Below are positions 7,935 to 13,330 of a stretch of 18,104 bases of DNA, one piece after another. This DNA comes from Lachnospiraceae bacterium UBA3732. Its GTDB lineage: Bacteria > Bacillota > Clostridia > Lachnospirales > Lachnospiraceae. Numbering within the stretch: position 1 is the stretch's first letter; every line of letters begins with the position of its first letter. The notes under the pieces are model-generated. The model searched no databases. It was not told where the DNA came from and saw only the letters and a list, made by a program, of their open reading frames with translations. The translations under genes were made by a program, and so were the position numbers. Location of the stretch: NCBI GenBank assembly GCA_002372545.1, contig DFHD01000035.1, forward strand, positions 1 through 18,104. The letters are read 5' to 3'.

Positions 7935-9350
7935 ATGAAAATCTATAACACCATGTCCCGGAGAAAAGAGGAATTTGTTCCCATCCAGCCGGGTAAAGTA
8001 GGGATATATGTATGCGGCCCCACGGTATATGATCTTATTCATATCGGAAACGCCAGACCGATGATCGTTTTTGATACCCTTCGGCGGTATCTGACCCACC
8101 GCGGTTATGAGGTGAATTACGTTTCCAATTTCACGGACGTGGATGATAAGATCATAAAGAGAGCCAATGAGGAGGGTGTTTCCGCGGATGAAATATCCGA
8201 AAAGTACATTGCGGAGTGCAGGAAGGATATGGAATCGCTGAATGTTCTTCCGGCTACCGTGCATCCTCAGGCCACAAAGGAAATCCCGGATATGATCGGC
8301 CTGGTCGAAAAGCTGATCGGGGGTGGCCATGCCTATGAAAAGAATGGTACGGTATATTTCCGTACCAGAAGCTTTCCGGGATACGGTAAGCTTTCCCATA
8401 AGAATATAGATGAGCTGGAGTCCGGTCACCGGGATGAGGCGCATCAGCTGAAGGTCAGCGGGGAGTCCGAAAAGGAGGACCCGCTTGATTTCGTGCTGTG
8501 GAAGCCGAAGAAGGAGGGGGAACCCTTCTGGAAATCCCCCTGGAGCGAGGGGCGTCCGGGCTGGCATCTGGAGTGCTCCTGCATGTCCGCAAAGTATATC
8601 GGCGGAACCCTGGATATCCATGCCGGTGGAGAGGATCTGGTCTTTCCCCATCATGAGAATGAGATCGCACAGAGTGAAGCGGCAAACGGACAGCCCTTTG
8701 CCAATTACTGGATGCATAATGCATTCCTGAAGATCAATGGCGAGAAGATGGCGAAATCCCTGGGGAATTTCTTTACCGTCCGGGATATCACCGCACAGGT
8801 GGATCCCATGATCGTCCGGTTTTTCATGCTTTCCGTGCATTACCGGAGAGCGCTGAATTTTTCCCAGGAGCTGGTTCAGGATGCGGGGACAAGCCTGGAG
8901 AGGATCCGGAACTGCTACGATAAGCTTAAGGAAAAAGCAGGGACGGGAACCCCGCTCGGGGAGGAAGAGGAAGAAAAGAAGAAGGAAGCAGACATTCTTC
9001 TGGAGAAGTTTGATGCGGCAATGGACGACGACCTGAATACAGCGGATGCCATTTCTGCTGTGTTTGAATTTGTAAGAACGGTAAATGCGTTCCTTGCGGC
9101 AGGAATCTCCGGTGAACTCGCCGGGATATTCCTGAAGGCTCTTTCCACCGTAATGGAGGATGTGCTTGGCGTTAAGCTCGCAAGAGAAGCGGGCCTTCTG
9201 GATGAAGAGGTAGAGCAGCTCATCACAGAGCGGACAGAGGCGAGGAAGGCGAAGAATTTTGCCAGAGCGGACGAAATCCGCCAGCTTCTTCTGGAGAAGG
9301 GCATTGTGTTGGAAGATACGAGAGAAGGCGTGAAGTGGAAAAGAACGTAA
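7935..9350 (+). CDS. cysS: Cysteinyl-tRNA synthetase
   Basis: Class I aminoacyl-tRNA synthetase that charges tRNA-Cys, working as a zinc-containing monomer in the cytosol. The 471-residue length is typical. It shows YVCGPTVYD with the first zinc-ligand cysteine (Cys27), the HIGN form of the HIGH motif (residues 36-39), WHLECSCMS and FPHHENE supplying the remaining zinc site, and KMAKS at 271-275 in place of the usual KMSKS. The C-terminal part ends in the family's RAxEIRxxLLExGIxLED-like motif. AGAGGAAAAAAGG stands before the ATG. First gene of an operon whose order (cysS, mrnC, rlmB, sigH) is known from Bacillus; mrnC begins inside its last codons. Confidence 0.97.
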   Translation: MKIYNTMSRRKEEFVPIQPGKVGIYVCGPTVYDLIHIGNARPMIVFDTLRRYLTHRGYEVNYVSNFTDVDDKIIKRANEEGVSADEISEKYIAECRKDMESLNVLPATVHPQATKEIPDMIGLVEKLIGGGHAYEKNGTVYFRTRSFPGYGKLSHKNIDELESGHRDEAHQLKVSGESEKEDPLDFVLWKPKKEGEPFWKSPWSEGRPGWHLECSCMSAKYIGGTLDIHAGGEDLVFPHHENEIAQSEAANGQPFANYWMHNAFLKINGEKMAKSLGNFFTVRDITAQVDPMIVRFFMLSVHYRRALNFSQELVQDAGTSLERIRNCYDKLKEKAGTGTPLGEEEEEKKKEADILLEKFDAAMDDDLNTADAISAVFEFVRTVNAFLAAGISGELAGIFLKALSTVMEDVLGVKLAREAGLLDEEVEQLITERTEARKAKNFARADEIRQLLLEKGIVLEDTREGVKWKRT

Positions 9351-9760
9351 GCGCAGCCATGACTGAGGAAGATGTGCTCCGGGACTATTCCGGCGCAGCC
9401 CTTGCCTATCTGGGAGACGGAGTAATGGAGCTCCTGGTGCGGGAAAGGTTCCTGAAAAAAGGAAATATGCAGGCGGAAAAGTACCACAGGAATGTAACGG
9501 CTGTGGTGAACGCCAGAAGCCAGGCGGCAGCCGTGGAGCAGCTCATGGACCGGCTTACGGAAAAGGAAAAGGATGCATACCGGAGGGGCAGGAATGCTTC
9601 GGTTCATACCCGGGCAAAGAGCGCCACTCTGGGAGAGTATAAGAAAGCCACGGGCCTGGAAGCCCTTTTTGGTTTTCTGTATCTGACTGGACAGAGGGCA
9701 CGAATGGACAGTCTTTTGGATGAGATCATGGGAGGCAGCGGAGAATCAAATGAGTTATGA
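9335..9760 (+). CDS. mrnC: Mini-ribonuclease III (MrnC), 23S rRNA maturation
   Basis: Small RNase III-family enzyme without a double-stranded-RNA-binding domain. In Bacillus it trims the ends of 23S rRNA, with ribosomal protein uL3 assisting. The 141-residue product has YLGDGVMELLVRE with catalytic Asp28, then RNVTAVVNARSQA, and LEALFGFLYL with Glu109, the RNase III acidic pair. The start taken is GTG 9335, which overlaps cysS by 16 nt, because GAGAAGG lies six bases upstream; the in-frame ATG at 9359 has no good ribosome-binding site. Its 3' end overlaps rlmB, so expression of the cluster is likely coupled. Confidence 0.9.
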   Translation: MEKNVSAAMTEEDVLRDYSGAALAYLGDGVMELLVRERFLKKGNMQAEKYHRNVTAVVNARSQAAAVEQLMDRLTEKEKDAYRRGRNASVHTRAKSATLGEYKKATGLEALFGFLYLTGQRARMDSLLDEIMGGSGESNEL

Positions 9761-10595
9761 AATATTCGGAAATGAAATGACGGAGCTTCATCCTACCTCC
9801 AGTACGGTGCGCCAGGCAAGGCAGGATGAGTCTGAAGGAGTACCGGCTCCCTCGGCGCTGATCGAAGGGAAAAATGCGGTGCTCGAGGCGCTTCGCGCAG
9901 GCAAGACTTTGGATAAGCTGTTTATTCAGGATGGTATGCGCGACAATACCGTATCCCAGATCCTGGCGAAGGTGAAGGGGAGCAGTACGGTGGTATCCTT
10001 TGTGAAAAAGCAGCGTCTGGACCAGATGTCGGAAACCGGTGCGCACCAGGGAATCATTGCCCAGAGTGCGGCGGGAGAGTATGCGACTCTTGAGGATGCC
10101 CTTCTTCTTGCGGAAAAGAAAAAGGAACCGCCCTTTTTGATCCTTTTGGATGAAATTGAGGATCCCCATAATCTGGGAGCAATCATCCGGACGGCCAATG
10201 TGGTAGGCGCCCACGGCGTTGTGATCCCCCGGCACAGAGCGGCCGGACTTACGGCTGCGGCTGTGAAGGCCTCCGCCGGAGCGGTGCATTTTACGCCGGT
10301 GATCAAGGTGAACAATCTGAAGAAAACCATGGATGAGCTGAAAAAGCAGGGCTTCTGGTTTGCCTGCGCGGATATGGAGGGCGAGTCCATGTATAAAACC
10401 GACCTGACCGGGCCGATGGGACTGGTTGTGGGCAATGAAGGCAGCGGCGTTTCCCGGCTGGTAAAGGAAGCCTGCGACTATGTGGTCTCCATTCCCATGT
10501 TCGGAGATATTTCCTCACTGAATGCCTCTGTGGCGGCCGGTATTCTCAGCTATGAGATCCGCAGACAGAGAATGCAGAAGAGACCGGCAAACTGA
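9750..10595 (+). CDS. rlmB: 23S rRNA 2'-O-ribose methyltransferase, RlmB/TrmH family
   Basis: SPOUT-class methyltransferase expected to methylate a guanosine ribose of 23S rRNA (G2251 in E. coli numbering) using S-adenosylmethionine. The protein has 281 residues from this start. An N-terminal substrate-binding domain opens with ALIEGKNAVLEALRAGKTLDKL. The SPOUT motifs follow: DEIEDPHNLGAIIRTA (motif 1 with the catalytic Asn/Arg region), GLVVGNEGSGVSRLV (motif 2) and IPMFGDISSLNASVAAGI (motif 3, forming the trefoil-knot cofactor pocket). The ATG at 9750 has GGAG eight bases upstream and overlaps the mrnC end by 11 nt; a further in-frame ATG at 9720 is less likely. The exact target base is inferred from family and context. 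Confidence 0.9.
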   Translation: MSYEIFGNEMTELHPTSSTVRQARQDESEGVPAPSALIEGKNAVLEALRAGKTLDKLFIQDGMRDNTVSQILAKVKGSSTVVSFVKKQRLDQMSETGAHQGIIAQSAAGEYATLEDALLLAEKKKEPPFLILLDEIEDPHNLGAIIRTANVVGAHGVVIPRHRAAGLTAAAVKASAGAVHFTPVIKVNNLKKTMDELKKQGFWFACADMEGESMYKTDLTGPMGLVVGNEGSGVSRLVKEACDYVVSIPMFGDISSLNASVAAGILSYEIRRQRMQKRPAN

Positions 10596-10619
10596 TTTCA
10601 TTTATGCCGGAGGTAATTC

Positions 10620-11222
10620 ATGGAAGATGAAGAGATCATACTGCGGATCCGGGAAAGGGGACAGGATGAGGCTGCCCTGACGGAGGAGCTGATCAAAAAG
10701 TATATTCCCCTGGTGAACCGGGAGATCCGGTTTCTGTTCCTTGCGGGAGCGGAAGCGGATGACCTTGCCCAGGAGGGGATGATCGGGCTCTACCGGGCAA
10801 TCTGTTCCTACCGGCCCGGAGGAGAAAGCCGTTTTATCACTTTTGCGACTACCTGTATCCGCAATTGTCTTCGGGATGCGATCAAAGCTGCCGGCCGGCT
10901 GAAAAATCAGCCCCTCAACAGCTTTATTTCTCTTTCCGGAACAGATGATACGGAAGCGGAGCTTGCCCTTTCCGAGATGATCGGCGGGCCGGATACGGAA
11001 AATCCGGAAGCAATCTGCCTTCGCCGGGAGGAAAGGGCGGATCTGGAAAAGGAAATGGAGCGGATCCTCAGTCCAATGGAAAAGCAAACGGCTGCCCTTT
11101 ATCTGGAAGGTATTTCGCGGAAAAGTATCGCAGAGCAGCTCGGAAAAGATGAAAAGGCAGTCAGCAACGCTCTGTCCCGCATAAGGAAGAAGCTTTCAGC
11201 TTATATGGAAGCGAGAAGCTGA
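10620..11222 (+). CDS. sigH: RNA polymerase sigma factor, SigH (Spo0H) family
   Basis: A 200-residue sigma-70-family factor with regions 2 and 4 only. Region 2 includes ADDLAQEGMIGLYRAI (47-61), close to the ADREDIVQEGMIGLYKSI stretch of Bacillus SigH, followed by TFATTCIRNCLRDAIKAA for -10 recognition. PLNSFISLSG also matches the SigH pattern PLNSYVSLD. Region 4 (about 143-197) holds the helix-turn-helix YLEGISRKSIAEQLGKDEKAVSNALSRIRKKL. In Bacillus SigH drives transition-state and early sporulation genes; whether this host sporulates cannot be told. GGAGGT precedes the ATG, 24 nt after rlmB. The yacP/rae1 gene that sits between rlmB and sigH in Bacillus is missing. The family call rests on sequence recall plus gene order. 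Confidence 0.82.
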   Translation: MEDEEIILRIRERGQDEAALTEELIKKYIPLVNREIRFLFLAGAEADDLAQEGMIGLYRAICSYRPGGESRFITFATTCIRNCLRDAIKAAGRLKNQPLNSFISLSGTDDTEAELALSEMIGGPDTENPEAICLRREERADLEKEMERILSPMEKQTAALYLEGISRKSIAEQLGKDEKAVSNALSRIRKKLSAYMEARS

Positions 11223-11263
11223 ACATGTGCAGTAAAGAGAATAAAAAGAGAATGAAAAGAAAA

Positions 11264-11286
11264 AAACCTGCAGAACCTGCAGGTTT
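11264..11286. terminator. Bidirectional hairpin terminator between sigH and tRNA-Thr
   Basis: AAACCTGCA (11264-11272) pairs perfectly with TGCAGGTTT (11278-11286) around a 5-nt loop. On the minus strand, downstream of the tRNA, it is followed by TTTTCTTTT, a good intrinsic terminator. On the plus strand it ends the cysS-sigH operon with a weaker TTTCTCT tail. Confidence 0.85.
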
Positions 11287-11293
11287 CTCTAAG

Positions 11294-11366
11294 AGCCACC
11301 AAGCGGAATCGAACCGCCGACCTCATCATTACCGATGATGCGCTCTACCGACTGAGCTATAGTGGC
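11294..11366 (-). tRNA. tRNA-Thr (anticodon GGT), with C at position 33
   Basis: A 73-nt cloverleaf on the minus strand. The acceptor GCCACTA pairs with TGGTGGC (one G-U). The D stem is GCTC/GAGC, the anticodon stem CATCA/TGATG and the T stem GGCGG/CCGCT with loop TTCGATT. The discriminator is T, and CCA is not encoded. The anticodon loop reads TCGGTAA, giving GGT, which reads ACC/ACU threonine codons. The base before the anticodon is C instead of the nearly universal U33. A consensus promoter stands just upstream and a terminator just downstream, so it looks like a functional single-gene unit. Confidence 0.93.
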
Positions 11367-11381
11367 ATGTCACACAAACGC

Positions 11382-11387
11382 TATAAT
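11382..11387 (+). promoter_or_regulatory. Candidate -10 element of the glucosaminidase-dockerin gene, overlapping the tRNA promoter
   Basis: A perfect TATAAT on the plus strand, 44 bp before the ATG at 11431. It is offset by one base from the tRNA's own -10 on the other strand. No convincing -35 is seen (17 bp upstream falls inside the tRNA gene), so activator help or a weak promoter is possible. Confidence 0.45.
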
Positions 11388-11411
11388 AATAAAAAAACGC
11401 GGCTTTGTCAA
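11383..11411 (-). promoter_or_regulatory. Promoter of tRNA-Thr
   Basis: On the minus strand a perfect TTGACA (11406-11411) is followed after 17 bp by TATTAT (11383-11388). Predicted start near 11376, about ten bases ahead of the mature tRNA. Confidence 0.85.
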
Positions 11412-11430
11412 TAAGGAAAAAGGAAGATAT

Positions 11431-13233
11431 ATGAAAAAAATCATCAGTTTACTCCTGATATCCGCCATACTGCTCTCCGGAATCCTGTGGACCGGAGGGA
11501 TTTCCCGTGCTGCCGAACAGCCCGGCAGGGTGCGTCCGGGTGTATCCATGCTGCGTGTCAGGGAGACTCCCGGCGGAAATGTTATGACCGACGGCAGCGG
11601 AAATACGATCTATGTGGACGGAGGAACGCCGGTAACGATACTGGATACGACAAATTCCTCCTGGTATAAGGTGACATTTTCCTATAACGGAAGCCAGATC
11701 ACCGGATATATGTCCTCCTCCTATCTGGAGATCACGGGAGGAAGCCAGGGGCAGGATACGACAGTGTCCTCCGATGATTTTGAAGCCTATCTTTCCGGAC
11801 AGGGCTTCCCGGAAAGCTACAAGCCCTATCTCAGGGAGCTTCATGAAATGCATCCTGCCTGGGTATTTCAGAGCGTGCAGACCGGTATTGACTGGAGCAC
11901 CCTGATGGAGAACGAGAAGAGTAAGCCGGGACAGGTAAAAAATATGGTGCTGGGTACTTCCTATGCGCCCCATTACAACTGGCGTTCCACCACCGTGGGG
12001 TATGATGCGGCAACCAATACCTGGTATCCCTATGACGGAGACAGCTGGTTTGCAGTATCGGATGATCTTCTGGCTTACTATATGGATCCCAGAACCTATC
12101 TGTATCAGAATTATATTTTCTGCTTTGAGGCGCTTTCCTATCAGGATGGCATGCAGAACCAGAACGGTGTGGAATCCATTCTGAAAGGGACCTTTATGGA
12201 GCAATCCACTCCTCCGGGTGAATCCAGAACCTATTCGGACATCCTGATGGAGGCAGGCCGTACCTACGGCGTAAGTCCCTATCATCTTGCTGCCCGCATC
12301 AAGCAGGAGCAGGGAGCGGATATGGGAATCTGTGCTTCCGGAAACAGCCAGACCTATCCGGGCATATTCAACCATTTTAATATCGGTGCCTATGATTCAT
12401 CTAATCCGGCTCTTCTGGGATTGAAATATGCAGCGGCCTCCGGCAGCTATGGCAGGCCATGGAATTCTGCGTATAAATCCCTGATGGGAGGTGCGGAGTA
12501 CCTTTCCTCCTCCTTTATCAGTGAGGGACAGGATACGCTGTACACACAGAAGTTTAATGTGACCAATTCCGATTGCCTGTTCTGGCATCAGTATATGTCC
12601 AATGTGCAGGCACCGGCCTATGAGGGAAATTATCAGTACCAGGCCTATGCGGAAAACGGGCTTCTGGATTCCACCATCGTATTTAAGATTCCGGTTTATC
12701 TGAACATGCCGGAATATGCAGTGGATAAGCCGGCGGATTCCGGTAATCCCAACTGCAGCCTGAAGAGTCTGTCCATTGCCGGATATTCTCTTACGCCCAG
12801 CTTCCATTATGCGACATCAAACTATTCGCTTATCGTACCCAAGGGAACGGATTCCATCACCGTCAGCGCGGAGGCGGCCTCGGGCTCGGCCTCTGTCAGC
12901 GGAACAGGAAAGATCAGTCTGGATACCGGAACCAATACTGTGCGGGTAACCGTAACGGCGCAAAACGGCAGCCAGTCCAGTTATGTGATCACGGTTGTTC
13001 GTGAGGGTGGAAGCACCCCGAAGAAGGAAAACATACATCGGGGAGACCTGGATGGTAACGGTTCCATCGGTGCGATCGATATTGTTAAGATCCAGAGACT
13101 GATCGTAGGTCTGGATACACTTACCGATGAAAACAAAAAGCTGGCTGACGTGAACGGAGATGGCGCGGTAACTACCATTGACGTCGTTATGGTTCAGCGG
13201 CATATCGTCGGCATAGAAAAGATCACCTGGTAA
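11431..13233 (+). CDS. Secreted SH3-glucosaminidase autolysin with cadherin-like and dockerin domains
   Basis: A 600-residue exported peptidoglycan hydrolase. The signal peptide runs to about residue 28 (KKII, a hydrophobic core, then SRAA). An SH3 domain follows (about 34-103). The LytD-like endo-beta-N-acetylglucosaminidase domain (about 115-425) opens FPESYKPYLRELHEMHPAWVF and has catalytic-region ARIKQEQG (candidate Glu293) and FNHFNIGAYDSSNP. A cadherin-like beta-sandwich domain spans 441-524. A type I-like dockerin (about 537-596) carries two EF-hand-type calcium loops: D539-D541-N543-S545-D550 in GDLDGNGS and D573-N575-D577-D584 in ADVNGDGA, each followed by an amphipathic helix with QRLIVG or QRHIVG. 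The start at 11431 has AAAGGAAG upstream and yields the signal peptide; an ATG at 11362 would extend into the tRNA gene. Probably co-transcribed with the downstream cohesin-like gene. Confidence 0.88.
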   Translation: MKKIISLLLISAILLSGILWTGGISRAAEQPGRVRPGVSMLRVRETPGGNVMTDGSGNTIYVDGGTPVTILDTTNSSWYKVTFSYNGSQITGYMSSSYLEITGGSQGQDTTVSSDDFEAYLSGQGFPESYKPYLRELHEMHPAWVFQSVQTGIDWSTLMENEKSKPGQVKNMVLGTSYAPHYNWRSTTVGYDAATNTWYPYDGDSWFAVSDDLLAYYMDPRTYLYQNYIFCFEALSYQDGMQNQNGVESILKGTFMEQSTPPGESRTYSDILMEAGRTYGVSPYHLAARIKQEQGADMGICASGNSQTYPGIFNHFNIGAYDSSNPALLGLKYAAASGSYGRPWNSAYKSLMGGAEYLSSSFISEGQDTLYTQKFNVTNSDCLFWHQYMSNVQAPAYEGNYQYQAYAENGLLDSTIVFKIPVYLNMPEYAVDKPADSGNPNCSLKSLSIAGYSLTPSFHYATSNYSLIVPKGTDSITVSAEAASGSASVSGTGKISLDTGTNTVRVTVTAQNGSQSSYVITVVREGGSTPKKENIHRGDLDGNGSIGAIDIVKIQRLIVGLDTLTDENKKLADVNGDGAVTTIDVVMVQRHIVGIEKITW

Positions 13234-13308
13234 TCCGGCTGGAAATCATCCGGTGATCCGGTAAATGATCACCTGGTGATCCGGCAAAAGATCATCCGGT
13301 GAGTTGGT
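13217..13308 (+). repeat. Four imperfect tandem repeats bridging the glucosaminidase stop codon and the next gene
   Basis: Units at 13217-13242, 13243-13262, 13263-13285 and 13286-13308 follow the pattern AAAAGATCA(C/T)C(T/C)GGTGATCCGG. The first unit encodes the last residues EKITW and the stop; the remainder fills the spacer up to the AGGAGG ribosome-binding site. The third unit contains a perfect dyad, GATCACC-T-GGTGATC (13267-13281). Confidence 0.7.
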
Positions 13309-13330
13309 AAAATAGGAGGAAAAAAACAGA

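Noticed and set aside
9720..9749. A longer RlmB starting at ATG 9720
   Set aside because: The start at 9750 has a better-placed GGAG, and the extra ten residues carry no family similarity.
11362..11430. An N-terminal extension of the glucosaminidase starting at ATG 11362
   Set aside because: It would start inside the tRNA gene and upstream of the likely promoter, and would bury the signal peptide that begins at 11431.
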